Positions 54,724-64,000 of a DNA stretch of 64,000 nucleotides are shown one piece after another. Made by a program: the position numbers and the translations under genes. The notes under the pieces were generated by a model. It searched no databases and was not told where the DNA came from. It saw only the letters and a program-made list of their open reading frames with translations. How positions within the stretch are numbered: position 1 is the first letter of the stretch; the number at the start of each line of letters is the position of its first letter. Source of the DNA: Hymenobacter monticola (lineage in GTDB: Bacteria > Bacteroidota > Bacteroidia > Cytophagales > Hymenobacteraceae); assembly GCF_022811645.1 (NCBI RefSeq), contig NZ_CP094534.1:372001-436000 (forward strand). Direction: 5' to 3'.

Positions 54724-57700
54724 TTAATCCACCAGCACGGCGCGGCCGCTTTCCACGTCCTGCTCCACGGCTTTGTACTTCACGTCGCGCACCACGCGGC
54801 CGTCCATGTACTGCACGTTCACCTTGTCGTTGCGGTTGGCCACTTTCTGGCTGCGCACGGGCACCTGCTTTTCGGCGGGCAGGTCCTGCGGGCCCATGTC
54901 TTCGGGGCCGGCGCCGAGCGAATCGAGGTTGCTTTCGTGCTCCACGGTGAAGTTGGTTTGCTGCTCCTCGTCTTCGAGGTAGTAGTCCTGCTCCTCGTTG
55001 GTGCCCACGGCACCTTGCTGCACCGGCACGTCGGCGTGGAAGAGGAAGGTGGTGGTTTCCTCGTTCACCTTGGCAATCATGCGCTTAAATAGCTCGAAGC
55101 TCTCGAACTTGTACACCAGCAGCGGGTCTTTCTGCTCGTACACCGCGTTTTGCACCACCTGCTTCAGGTCGTCCATCTGGCGCAGGTGCTGGGTCCAGGC
55201 CGTGTCAATCACGCTCAGCACCACCACTTTCTCCATCTGGCGCAGAATGTCGTGGCCGCCGGTGGCCTGGGCGCGGCGCAGGTTGGCAATGGCCTGCACC
55301 TGCTTCTTGCCGTCGGTGAAGGGCACGGCAATGTTCTCGTAGGGCGAGCCGTTGCTCAGCAGGTCGTTCACCAGCGGCAGGTTGGTGGCCGCGATGTGCT
55401 CGTTCTTGCTCTGGAAGTAGCCCAGGGCTTCGTCGTACAGCTTCTGGGTAAGGGCCGGCAGTTGCAGGCTGCTCAGGTCCTGCGCCGTCAGGAAGGTGTC
55501 GTAGCCAAACACCTTGATGACGTTGAGCTTGAAATCCTCGAAGTCGCCCGTGATTTTGTGGCCGCTGGCGATGTCCTCACTCACGTCGTAAATCATGTTG
55601 AGGATGTCGACTTCCATGCGGTCGCCGTGCAGGGCGTTGCGGCGGCGCTTGTACACCACTTCGCGCTGGGCGTTCATCACGTCATCGTACTCCAACAGGC
55701 GCTTGCGCGTGCCGAAGTTGTTTTCCTCCACTTTCTTTTGGGCGCGCTCAATGGAGTTGGTAATCATCGAGTGCTGAATCACTTCGCCCTCTTCCATGCC
55801 CATGCGGTCCATCAGCTTCGCAATCCGGTCGGAGCCGAACAGACGCATCAGGTTGTCCTCCAGGCTCACGAAGAACTGCGAGGTGCCCGGGTCGCCCTGG
55901 CGGCCGGCGCGGCCCCGCAACTGGCGGTCGACGCGGCGGCTTTCGTGGCGCTCGGTGCCGATGATGGCCAGGCCGCCCGCCTCGCGCGAGGTTTCGCGCA
56001 GCTTGATGTCGGTGCCGCGGCCGGCCATGTTGGTGGCGATGGTCACGGTGCCGGGGTAGCCGGCGGCGGCCACAATCTCGGCTTCGCGCTGGTTCTGCTT
56101 GGCGTTGAGCACCTGGTGCTGGATGCCGCGCAGCTTGAGCATGCGCGACATCAACTCAGAGATTTCTACGGAAGTCGTACCTACCAGCACCGGGCGGCCG
56201 GCTTCCACCAGCTTCTGGATTTCCAGGGCCACGGCGTTGTATTTCTCACGCACCGTCTTGTACACCTGGTCATCGGAGTCTTTGCGGCTGATGGCGCGGT
56301 TGGTCGGAATCACCACCACGTCGAGCTTGTAGATTTCCCAGAACTCGCCGGCCTCGGTTTCAGCCGTGCCGGTCATGCCGCCCAGCTTGTGGTACATGCG
56401 GAAGTAGTTCTGCAGCGTCACCGTAGCGTAGGTCTGCGTCGCGTCTTCCACACGCACGTTTTCCTTGGCCTCGATGGCTTGGTGCAGGCCGTCGGAGTAG
56501 CGGCGGCCTTCCATCACGCGGCCGGTTTGCTCGTCCACGATTTTCACCTTGCCGTCGTCGGTCAGGATGTACTGGTCGTCCTTCTCGAAGAGCGTATAGG
56601 CCTTCAGCAGCTGGTTCACGGTGTGCACCCGCTCGCTCTTCTCGTTGTAGTCGCTCATCAGCTTGTCTTTCTGCTGGAGCTTCTCCTCGGCCGAGAGGGC
56701 GGCGTTTTTCTCGATGTCGGCAATGGCCATGCCGATGTCGGGCATGATAAACAGCTGCGGGTCTTCGCCCTGCGCCGTAATCAAATCCAGGCCTTTTTCG
56801 GTCAGCTCAATCTGGTTGTTCTTCTCATCAATGGTGAAGAACAGCGGCTCGTCGGCCTTGGGCATCTGGCGCGAGTTGTCGGCCAGGTAGTGGTTTTCGG
56901 TGGCTTGCAGCACCGCCCGGATACCGGGCTCCGACAGGTACTTAATGAGCGGCTTGCTCTTGGGCAGGCCGCGGTGCGCGCGGAACAGCATGAGGCCGCC
57001 CACGCCGTTTTTGTCGCCTTCCTCCACGCCGGTTTTGCCTTCGGCGATGAGCTTACGGGCCTGCACCAGGTAGTTCTGCACCACCTTCTTCTGCTCATCC
57101 ACGAGGCGCTGAATGCGCGGCTTGAGCTGGTAGAACTCGTGCACGTCGCCGCGCGGCACCGGGCCCGAGATGATGAGCGGCGTCCGCGCATCGTCAATCA
57201 GCACGGAGTCCACTTCGTCCACCATGGCGTAGTGGTGCTTGCGCTGCACCAGCTCCTCGGGGTCGCGCGCCATGTTGTCGCGCAGGTAGTCGAAGCCGAA
57301 TTCGTTGTTGGTGCCGTAGGTGATGTCGGCTTGGTAAGCGTTGCGGCGCTCCGGCGTGTTGGGTTGGTGCTTATCGATGCAGTCCACGGTAATGCCGTGG
57401 AACTCGAAAAGCGGCGCGTTCCATTCCGAGTCGCGCTTGGCCAGGTAGTCGTTGACGGTAACGAGGTGCACGCCGCGCTTCGACAGCGCGTTGAGGAACG
57501 ACGGCAGCGTCGAAACCAGCGTCTTGCCCTCACCCGTGGCCATTTCGGCAATTTTGCCCTGGTGCAGCACCACACCACCAATCAGCTGCACGTCGTAGTG
57601 CACCATGTCCCAGGTGATTTCGGCGCCGGCAGCCGTCCATTTGTTGGCCCAGATGGCCTGGTCGCCCACAATCTGGCAGTTAGGGTGCGTGGCGGCGTAT

Positions 57701-58125
57701 TCGCGGTCGTGGGCGTTGGCCGTCACCACCAGTTGGCCGTTTTCCTTGTAGCGGCGGGCCGTGTCCTTCACGATGGCGAAAGCCTGCGGCAGCACCTCCA
57801 GCAGCACGGCTTCGAGGTCTTTGTTGCGCTGTTTTTCCAGCGCGTCAATCTGCTCGAAGATGGCTTCTTTGGAGGCCACATCGAGTTGGGGCTGGCTGTC
57901 GATTTGCTGGTGCAGGCCGCCAATCTGCCCATCGAGGCCGGCGAGGCGCTCGGCAATGCGGGCGCGCACGGCGTCGGTCTGCTCGCGGAGCTGGTCGTCG
58001 GTGAGGCCGGCCAGTTTGGCATATTCGGCATTAATCAACGCCACGTAAGGCGTGATTTCTTTCAAGTCACGCTCTGCTTTGGAGCCGAATATTTTGGCGA
58101 CGGTCTTGCCTAGGAAGTCAAACAT
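54724..58125 (-). CDS. secA: Protein translocase ATPase SecA
   Basis: A 1133-residue preprotein translocase motor that pushes secreted proteins through SecYEG. The first nucleotide-binding fold has Walker A MATGEGKTLV (195-202), VNDYLAKRDSEW and the DEVDSVLIDDARTPLIISG stretch; the second has VLVGTTSVEISE, GRAGRQGDPG and FVSLEDNLMRLFG. Walker A lies near 102 in E. coli, so about 90 extra residues are inserted early (about 60-170), a known feature of Bacteroidota SecA. The usual C-terminal zinc motif that binds SecB and phospholipid is missing; the tail ends in DVESGRAVLVD. Standard single-copy secA with its own terminator. Confidence 0.98.
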   Translation of the reverse strand: MFDFLGKTVAKIFGSKAERDLKEITPYVALINAEYAKLAGLTDDQLREQTDAVRARIAERLAGLDGQIGGLHQQIDSQPQLDVASKEAIFEQIDALEKQRNKDLEAVLLEVLPQAFAIVKDTARRYKENGQLVVTANAHDREYAATHPNCQIVGDQAIWANKWTAAGAEITWDMVHYDVQLIGGVVLHQGKIAEMATGEGKTLVSTLPSFLNALSKRGVHLVTVNDYLAKRDSEWNAPLFEFHGITVDCIDKHQPNTPERRNAYQADITYGTNNEFGFDYLRDNMARDPEELVQRKHHYAMVDEVDSVLIDDARTPLIISGPVPRGDVHEFYQLKPRIQRLVDEQKKVVQNYLVQARKLIAEGKTGVEEGDKNGVGGLMLFRAHRGLPKSKPLIKYLSEPGIRAVLQATENHYLADNSRQMPKADEPLFFTIDEKNNQIELTEKGLDLITAQGEDPQLFIMPDIGMAIADIEKNAALSAEEKLQQKDKLMSDYNEKSERVHTVNQLLKAYTLFEKDDQYILTDDGKVKIVDEQTGRVMEGRRYSDGLHQAIEAKENVRVEDATQTYATVTLQNYFRMYHKLGGMTGTAETEAGEFWEIYKLDVVVIPTNRAISRKDSDDQVYKTVREKYNAVALEIQKLVEAGRPVLVGTTSVEISELMSRMLKLRGIQHQVLNAKQNQREAEIVAAAGYPGTVTIATNMAGRGTDIKLRETSREAGGLAIIGTERHESRRVDRQLRGRAGRQGDPGTSQFFVSLEDNLMRLFGSDRIAKLMDRMGMEEGEVIQHSMITNSIERAQKKVEENNFGTRKRLLEYDDVMNAQREVVYKRRRNALHGDRMEVDILNMIYDVSEDIASGHKITGDFEDFKLNVIKVFGYDTFLTAQDLSSLQLPALTQKLYDEALGYFQSKNEHIAATNLPLVNDLLSNGSPYENIAVPFTDGKKQVQAIANLRRAQATGGHDILRQMEKVVVLSVIDTAWTQHLRQMDDLKQVVQNAVYEQKDPLLVYKFESFELFKRMIAKVNEETTTFLFHADVPVQQGAVGTNEEQDYYLEDEEQQTNFTVEHESNLDSLGAGPEDMGPQDLPAEKQVPVRSQKVANRNDKVNVQYMDGRVVRDVKYKAVEQDVESGRAVLVD

Positions 58126-58224
58126 CAGGTAGTATTTTAGCGAATAGCGCCGGAGCGCACCCCAAATTTACGGAGGCTTCCGCTAAAACCGTCCCAAAAA
58201 GGAAATTGTGCCATGCTGGCATGA

Positions 58225-58298
58225 TGTAGCGCGGACTCTGCGAGTCCGCGCATGGCAGAACGTTCGCCCGAGCGCGGACTCGCAGAGTCCACGCTACA
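58225..58298. repeat. Family F palindromic repeat
   Basis: Arms TGTAGCGCGGACTCTGCGAG (58225 on) and its complement ending at 58298 pair over 27 bases with a single mismatch. The right arm contains the stop codon of the RmlD-like gene at 58294-58296. Confidence 0.88.
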
Positions 58299-59190
58299 CT
58301 AGTACACGGTGATGCCCTATTTCCCGAATACAGCGGCTCAGCGCGTCTTCCAGCGACGGCAGCACCATTCCCTTCTCGCTCCGTAGCATGCTTTGCAGCG
58401 GCCGGGTCGCAGACAGGCCAAACGCAGCCATGGGCCGCGGCACCACGAAATCAGTCGAGAAGCCGGCCCGCTCGGCGGCCATTCGGGCTAATTCGGCCCA
58501 CGTGCAGGCGCCATCGTTGGTAACGTGCCAGATGCCGCTGGCTTCATCCAGAAGCAGGTCCAGGGACGTATTCACCAAATCGGGCACGTAGGTGGGCGAG
58601 ATGCGCACATCATCGGCTGCTTCGAAGCGTTGCTTGTCGCGGGCCGCTTCCAGGGCGAAATGCACGAAGTTGAAAGCATCCCAGCCGCTGAAAAAGGCAC
58701 TGGTGCGCACCACCAGCGCCTGCGGGTGCACGGCCAGCACGCGCTGCTCGGCAGCCAGCTTGCTGCGGCCGTACACATTCAGCGGGTTGGGCTTGGAGGA
58801 CTCGGTGTAGGGTCCCTCCTGCTGCCCATCGAACACCAAATCCGACGAAAACGTGAGGAAAGGCAAGCCGCGTGCGGCACAGGCTGTGGCAAGTACCGAG
58901 GGGCCAGTTGCATTCTCGCTAAAGCACTGCCCCGCGTCACTTTCGGCCTCATCAACGCGCACGTAGCCGGCTGCATTCACCACGGCCCAGGGCCGAATGG
59001 TGTCGAGGGCTTTCTCCACCGAAACCGGGCTGATGATGTCCAGCTCGTCGCGGCCCAGCGCCACCGTAACCAAGCCGCGGGTGTGGCATATGCGGCCGAA
59101 GGCCCGGCCCAGCGTGCCGTTGGCCCCCGCAATCAGCAGGGGCCGGATATTTTCTTCAGGAACATGCTCAGGAACGAAATCAGGCCGCAT
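58294..59190 (-). CDS. RmlD-like sugar-nucleotide reductase
   Basis: A 298-residue SDR protein of the dTDP-4-dehydrorhamnose reductase (RmlD) group. Seen are LLIAGANGTLGRAF, RPWAVVNAAGYVRVDEAE, the LTFSSDLVFDG stretch and the YGRSK catalytic pair, with a late FNFVHFALEAA helix. It reduces a nucleotide-bound 4-keto sugar with NAD(P)H. The N-terminus overlaps the end of the GH1-like gene by 11 bases, so the two are translated together; I recall fusions of these two domains in other bacteria. The last codons and stop lie inside a palindromic repeat, so the tail could have been rewritten by the insertion. Confidence 0.82.
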   Translation of the reverse strand: MRPDFVPEHVPEENIRPLLIAGANGTLGRAFGRICHTRGLVTVALGRDELDIISPVSVEKALDTIRPWAVVNAAGYVRVDEAESDAGQCFSENATGPSVLATACAARGLPFLTFSSDLVFDGQQEGPYTESSKPNPLNVYGRSKLAAEQRVLAVHPQALVVRTSAFFSGWDAFNFVHFALEAARDKQRFEAADDVRISPTYVPDLVNTSLDLLLDEASGIWHVTNDGACTWAELARMAAERAGFSTDFVVPRPMAAFGLSATRPLQSMLRSEKGMVLPSLEDALSRCIREIGHHRVLV

Positions 59191-60562
59191 AACGCAGTTT
59201 TTCTTTGGTGAGAGGCCGCACGTCTTTCAGCGTTTTAACCCGGCTGTGAGGCTGTGGCTCGATGGATTTAGCGGGCGCGGTGCTGGACTGGAAATGCACG
59301 CGGCCGGGGCGTTGCCACCAGCCCATGCTTTGCAGCACCGGATGCCCGAACGGCTGGCCGTGCGCCAGGCTGCGCACCAGCTTGGCCAGCAGCGTGGGGC
59401 GCAACTGCCCGCTGCGCACGTCGAAAACGCCGGTTTCGTAATGCCCGACGTTGCGGGTGAGCAGGCTGTTCCAGTCGAAGGCGCCAAACAGCGACCAAAC
59501 CGTGACGGCGCGCACATCGGCCCCTTGCTCGCGGGCCTCCTGGGCCGATTCCCACACGTAGTGCAGCCAGCGCACCTGCTCCTCGCGCGTGCAGTTGAGG
59601 TGGGCCTCGGTGATGGAAACCGGGATGTTGTAGCGCTGCCAGGCTTGGAGCAGCAGGCTGGTCACGCCGGCCAGCGACACGCGGCCCACCCGCACGGCCT
59701 CGATGTCGGAATAGCGCTGCCTGCCATTGTCGGCCACGTGGCAAGGCCAGTAGTTGTCGACGGCCTCGTCCAGAAACCGCTCGCTCGTGAGGTAGTGGTT
59801 CAGGCCCAGCACATCGGGCGGGCAGGGGTTGTCGAGCCAGCTTTGCAGCTCGGCTTCGGTGGCGCCGTGCTGGCGCAGGTAATGCCAGAAAAAATGTGAG
59901 GGATTGACGCGGCCGCACAGAATGTCGAAGCTCAACCAGCGGCGGTGGTTTTCGAAATTGGCCTGGTAGCGCATGGCAGGCGTGCTGTGCACCTGGGCCA
60001 AGTCCTCGGTTTGCACCAGTTGGGCGTGCGGAATGATTTCGCGGATGGCCGCCATAGCCTGCCGGGTAGCATCGAGTTGGTTGAGCAGGGCGCGCACGAA
60101 GGTGCGGTCGTCGGTGGTATGTGGGTACCAGTGGCCGTAGAGGGCGCTGAAGCGGGCCGTGGTCAGCGGCTCGTTCACGGGCGTGAAGTGCGTGAGCCAG
60201 GGGTAGCGCCGGGCCACATTGGCCGCGTGCAGGGCCAGGCCCGGAGCAAAGCTGTCTTCGTGCAAAGCCGTGTGGCGGGGGCCGCTGCCGTGGTGCACCA
60301 GGCCAATAATAGGGTTGATGCCCAGCTCACGCAAGCGCGGCAGGCGGGCATCGGCCCAACTCCAGTCGCAGGCGTCGGGGTTGTCGGGGCAGGTGTGCTC
60401 CCACAGCACGGGGTAGCGCAGGGTTTTCAGGCCGAGGTCGGCCAGGGCGTCGAGGTCCGACACCCGGTCCCAATGGCCGCTGCGGCTGAGTTGGTCCGAG
60501 TAGGTGTCGCCCACGCGGCAGTGGCTGCACTCGACGCCGCCCCATAGTTCAAGTCGATTCAT
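59180..60562 (-). CDS. GH1-like glycoside hydrolase of a polysaccharide cluster
   Basis: A 460-residue (beta/alpha)8-barrel protein of the GH1 clan. The acid/base Glu is E131 in FTPVNEPLT and the nucleophile Glu is E319 in VSITEAHLN; normal GH1 enzymes have TENG at that place. The substrate loop residues HGSGPRHTA and WSLFGAFDWNSLLTRN are also seen. It has no signal peptide, so it acts in the cytoplasm, where it may act on a nucleotide or lipid-linked sugar instead of a polymer. The C-terminal 60 residues are an unrelated basic tail. It lies between UDP-galactopyranose mutase and an RmlD-like gene. Confidence 0.75.
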   Translation of the reverse strand: MNRLELWGGVECSHCRVGDTYSDQLSRSGHWDRVSDLDALADLGLKTLRYPVLWEHTCPDNPDACDWSWADARLPRLRELGINPIIGLVHHGSGPRHTALHEDSFAPGLALHAANVARRYPWLTHFTPVNEPLTTARFSALYGHWYPHTTDDRTFVRALLNQLDATRQAMAAIREIIPHAQLVQTEDLAQVHSTPAMRYQANFENHRRWLSFDILCGRVNPSHFFWHYLRQHGATEAELQSWLDNPCPPDVLGLNHYLTSERFLDEAVDNYWPCHVADNGRQRYSDIEAVRVGRVSLAGVTSLLLQAWQRYNIPVSITEAHLNCTREEQVRWLHYVWESAQEAREQGADVRAVTVWSLFGAFDWNSLLTRNVGHYETGVFDVRSGQLRPTLLAKLVRSLAHGQPFGHPVLQSMGWWQRPGRVHFQSSTAPAKSIEPQPHSRVKTLKDVRPLTKEKLRYAA

Positions 60563-60627
60563 AGCAATGGGAATAGGTAGAACAATGGCTCGAAATAGCG
60601 TTCAGCTTGGTTCGGGCTTAAATCAAA

Positions 60628-60660
60628 CTGCCACCCCAACGCAGATGCGCGGGGTGGCAG
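60628..60660 (-). terminator. Possible terminator after glf
   Basis: CTGCCACCCC pairs with GGGGTGGCAG around a partly paired loop, and a short T-rich run follows on the minus strand. It lies 31 bases past the glf stop and may allow read-through. Confidence 0.55.
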
Positions 60661-60691
60661 CTTGGGCTTGGAAAGGCGGAATTCTTGGTTT

Positions 60692-61870
<1,179 letters not shown>

Positions 61871-61935
61871 AGTGCAGGGGTATGGAATGTGGTAAGGAAG
61901 GAATTATTTGAAGGGATGTATACGGGAGGGGCTTG

Positions 61936-63237
61936 CTAAGCGGGCGTGACCGGGGGCAGCTCGACCTCCGATACTTTGGTGGCAACCAGCGGCTGGCTGG
62001 TTCCGACGGTGGTGGAGGCGTCGTCTTTTTTGGCGGCGAGGCGGTCCTGCATCAGGTCCACCATTTGTTGCCAGGTCTGGTCCCAGGAGATGGTGGCCAG
62101 GTAGTCGTCGGTGCGCTTCCGCCAGTCGGCATCTTCGCGCTGGGTGAGGGCCTTTTCGATGGCCTTGCCGAAATCGGCCGCGTTGTCGGCAATTTGAACG
62201 AGGTTCAGGTCGCCGTAGGGCCGCACCACGTCGCGGATGGGCGTGCTCACCACGGGGTTGCCGGCGGCGAGGTACTCGGGGGTCTTGGTGGGCGAAATGA
62301 ACTTAGTGCTTTCGTTGTCGGCGAAGAGCAGCGTTGCCACATCCCAACCTTTTAAATAGGAAGGCAGTTCCTTGTAGTCCTTACCGCCGAGGTAATGCAC
62401 ATTGGCCGTGCGCGGTAGCGTGGCGGGGTCAATCTTGACTACCGGCCCGATGATGACAAATTGCCACTCCGGGTGCGCCTGTGACAGTTGGCGCAGCAAC
62501 TCTATGTCGAGCCGCTCATCTACCACGCCGAAGAAGCCGATGCGCGGGTGCGCAATGCCGGCCTGGTCGGCAGGCTCGGCCAGCGGGCCGCGGGCCTGAC
62601 CGAAGTGGGCCTTGTCGATGCTGCTGGGGAAGGGGTGCGCGTCGGGGTGCTGCTCGCGCTTCGACTCGTAGAGGGTGTGGCCGCCGGTGAATACCAGGTC
62701 GGCTTTGGTGAAGAGTTCCAGCTCGCGCTTTTTCAGCTCGGGCGGGGCAAACTTGAAGGCTGCCAACTCGTCCATGCAATCGTACACGGTGAGCTTGGGC
62801 GTGAACTGGCGCGACTTGCCGAGGGCCATCGGCGTGTAGTACCAGAAAATGTAGTTTGTAACGCCTTGTTCGTTAAAATAGTGGCTTAGAACTTCAAATT
62901 GGGCTTGGTCGGCGGCGGTTTCGTCGGCGCGGAGGCGTTGGGGCAAATGCACCACCACCACCTTCACGCCGTTGTCGCGGTTTTTGATTTCAACGTGCGG
63001 CTCAATCAGGTCGTCGTTGTGGTAAAAAGCATCTTCGACGTAAAAAACCCGGCCGTGCTGGGCAAAACGCGAGAGCAGATGCTGCGGGCGTTGCCAAACA
63101 AAATCCCAATGCAGGTGTGCGAAGCAAACCAAATCGGGCAGGGTGTAAGCAGTAGGGGTTTCGGCGGCTGAGTCGCTGGGCCGGGCAGCGTTGGCAGAAG
63201 CGCGCAAAGGCGTTTCCACCGTCGAAGAAGGTGGCAT
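61936..63237 (-). CDS. Family 1/4-like glycosyltransferase of the TuaH type
   Basis: A 433-residue GT-B glycosyltransferase. The N-terminal motif CFAHLHWDFVWQRPQHLLSR is typical of the TuaH-like group; next come VYDCMDELAAF, TGGHTLYESKREQHP and the C-terminal donor domain with GFFGVVDERLDIELL, WQFVIIGPVV and the nucleotide loop FISPTKTPEYLAAGNPVV. The first 25 residues and last 35 are Ala/Ser/Thr/Pro-rich and disordered. It should attach a sugar, possibly galactofuranose, to a surface polymer. It is the first gene of the cluster; the promoter must be within the 194 bases upstream, where no clear element was found. Confidence 0.85.
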   Translation of the reverse strand: MPPSSTVETPLRASANAARPSDSAAETPTAYTLPDLVCFAHLHWDFVWQRPQHLLSRFAQHGRVFYVEDAFYHNDDLIEPHVEIKNRDNGVKVVVVHLPQRLRADETAADQAQFEVLSHYFNEQGVTNYIFWYYTPMALGKSRQFTPKLTVYDCMDELAAFKFAPPELKKRELELFTKADLVFTGGHTLYESKREQHPDAHPFPSSIDKAHFGQARGPLAEPADQAGIAHPRIGFFGVVDERLDIELLRQLSQAHPEWQFVIIGPVVKIDPATLPRTANVHYLGGKDYKELPSYLKGWDVATLLFADNESTKFISPTKTPEYLAAGNPVVSTPIRDVVRPYGDLNLVQIADNAADFGKAIEKALTQREDADWRKRTDDYLATISWDQTWQQMVDLMQDRLAAKKDDASTTVGTSQPLVATKVSEVELPPVTPA

Positions 63238-63431
63238 GAAAGTGTAGCAGGAAGAAAAGGAGTTTCGCGCCGTGCCGGAATAGTGCAGGGAAAACCCGTC
63301 CGGGGTGCTTGCCTTCTTATACGTGGCCCCCGGTAAAAGGATATAGCTGCCCGGAGTTCGGCTCAGCCAACACTACTACTCATCAAATCTTCATTTTACA
63401 TACGCGCAGCCCTATTCCGATGTTCATTGCG

Positions 63432-63932
63432 CTACAACAAACACTGCCATTCCACCGCGTCGGCCCACCCGCCGGGGGTGCGCAACCACTCTTGCCGGGT
63501 GCCCACCTGTCGAAAACCTGCTGCTTGGAACAGCCTCATACTTGCGCCATTAGTATGCTCTACCGTAGCATAAATCTGGTGCAAGCGCAGCACCTCACGC
63601 GCATGTTTTTTCAACAGTTCGAGCGCCTGTTGAGCGTAGCCACGCCGCCGCTCGCTGGCCAGAATGGTGATGCCCACACCGGCCCTTTGGTGTAGCGGGT
63701 CGTAGTCGAAAAGGTCGACCACGCCCACCGGTAGCCCATTAATTTCAGTATTAACCACCTGCCGCAGCTGCCGCACTACGTAGAAATCCGCAGATGCATG
63801 AGCCAAATACTCACGCAAGGCGTGCCGCGACACCGGCGCCAAGGTATCCGACACGCCCCAAATGTCCCGGTCATTCTCCAATTCATAGAGAAAGTCAAGG
63901 TCATCTGGCTCAAGTGCGCGGAGACAAGTCAT
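63432..63932 (-). CDS. GNAT family N-acetyltransferase (RimJ/RimL-like)
   Basis: A 166-residue acetyltransferase. The fold is seen as LRALEPDDLDFLYELEND, then GLPVGVVDLFDYDPLHQRAGVGI, the acetyl-CoA loop ERRRGYAQQALELL and the end strand ATVEHTNGASMRLFQAAGF. It resembles spermidine or ribosomal-protein acetyltransferases; the substrate cannot be told from sequence. It is cytoplasmic and stands alone. Confidence 0.9.
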   Translation of the reverse strand: MTCLRALEPDDLDFLYELENDRDIWGVSDTLAPVSRHALREYLAHASADFYVVRQLRQVVNTEINGLPVGVVDLFDYDPLHQRAGVGITILASERRRGYAQQALELLKKHAREVLRLHQIYATVEHTNGASMRLFQAAGFRQVGTRQEWLRTPGGWADAVEWQCLL

Positions 63933-63958
63933 TGTTTATAATAACTATTTAGCAAAAA

Positions 63959-63988
63959 CGTCATATTGAGCAGCTACTCAGTATGACG
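63959..63988. repeat. Short palindrome, possibly a family B relative
   Basis: CGTCATAtTGAG pairs with CTCAgTATGACG around a 6-base loop. The outer bases AACGTCAT match family B. It lies near the window edge, so its full extent and neighbouring gene cannot be judged. Confidence 0.5.
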
Positions 63989-64000
63989 CCCTGAATTCTT

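Noticed and set aside
55150..58113. A 987-codon open frame on the plus strand opposite secA
   Set aside because: It is antisense to an unmistakable secA and its translation is low-complexity His/Val/Ala sequence.

Overview
The window looks like a chromosomal segment of a high-GC member of the Bacteroidota, most probably Hymenobacter or a close relative in the Hymenobacteraceae. The reasons are several secreted proteins with type IX secretion (T9SS) sorting domains of types A and B, a SecA of 1133 residues with the long N-terminal insertion seen in this phylum, a promoter element of the TAnnTTTG kind, few Shine-Dalgarno sites, and GC-rich coding with AT-rich promoters. The genus is an inference; there is no rRNA or tRNA gene to test it. 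No phage, integrase, insertion-sequence transposase or CRISPR array was seen.

Layout. 1-2.0 kb: two tandem roadblock/LC7-like proteins and a Crp/Fnr regulator with two matching dyads between them. 2.1-6.8 kb: 2-oxoglutarate dehydrogenase operon sucA-sucB. 7.2-13 kb: small secreted and membrane proteins, a royal-jelly-like lipoprotein, a SHOCT protein and a WG-repeat protein. 13-18.3 kb: an S9 peptidase, a broken T9SS cargo gene, an intact T9SS cargo gene and a duplicated tail of the S9 peptidase. 18.4-26.3 kb: 7TMR-DISM histidine kinase, FUSC-type transporter, a small lipoprotein, a broken small gene, a cyanophycinase-like peptidase and an FAD/Rieske oxidoreductase. 26.6-33.5 kb: a type B T9SS cargo, bestrophin, RidA-family protein, a double TonB-C protein, a diadenylate-cyclase-like protein and a DUF4442 protein. 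33.7-37.1 kb: PPC-domain protein and an ECF sigma / anti-sigma-like / surface protein operon. 37.2-40.8 kb: a lipoprotein and two nucleotide-sugar epimerase-like SDR proteins with a family 2 glycosyltransferase. 41-51 kb: ALDH7-type dehydrogenase, AAA ATPase, DegP/HtrA, Hsp20, an outer-membrane protein, an M20 amidohydrolase, a SPOR lipoprotein and DeoC. 51-58 kb: two paralogous T9SS cargo proteins and SecA. 58.3-63.9 kb: a surface-polysaccharide cluster (glycosyltransferase, UDP-galactopyranose mutase, GH1-like hydrolase, RmlD-like reductase) and an acetyltransferase.

The genes share a cell-envelope theme: SecA export, T9SS cargo, lipoproteins, envelope proteolysis and chaperones, an ECF sigma circuit and two sugar-nucleotide clusters.

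The most unusual signal is a population of dispersed palindromic elements in at least six sequence families. All ten elements that can be judged begin, or end, within about 35 bases downstream of a stop codon (one overlaps it), and nearly all lie at gene ends where no ordinary U-tract terminator is visible. Families recovered twice keep their hairpins while the stem sequence changes on both sides. One family forms long inverted repeats around a GIY-YIG nuclease gene that is now broken by two frameshifts (32580-33008), and a 186-base relative without the gene lies at 20398-20583. This looks like a mobile element family with autonomous and non-autonomous members that targets, or is tolerated at, gene 3' ends.
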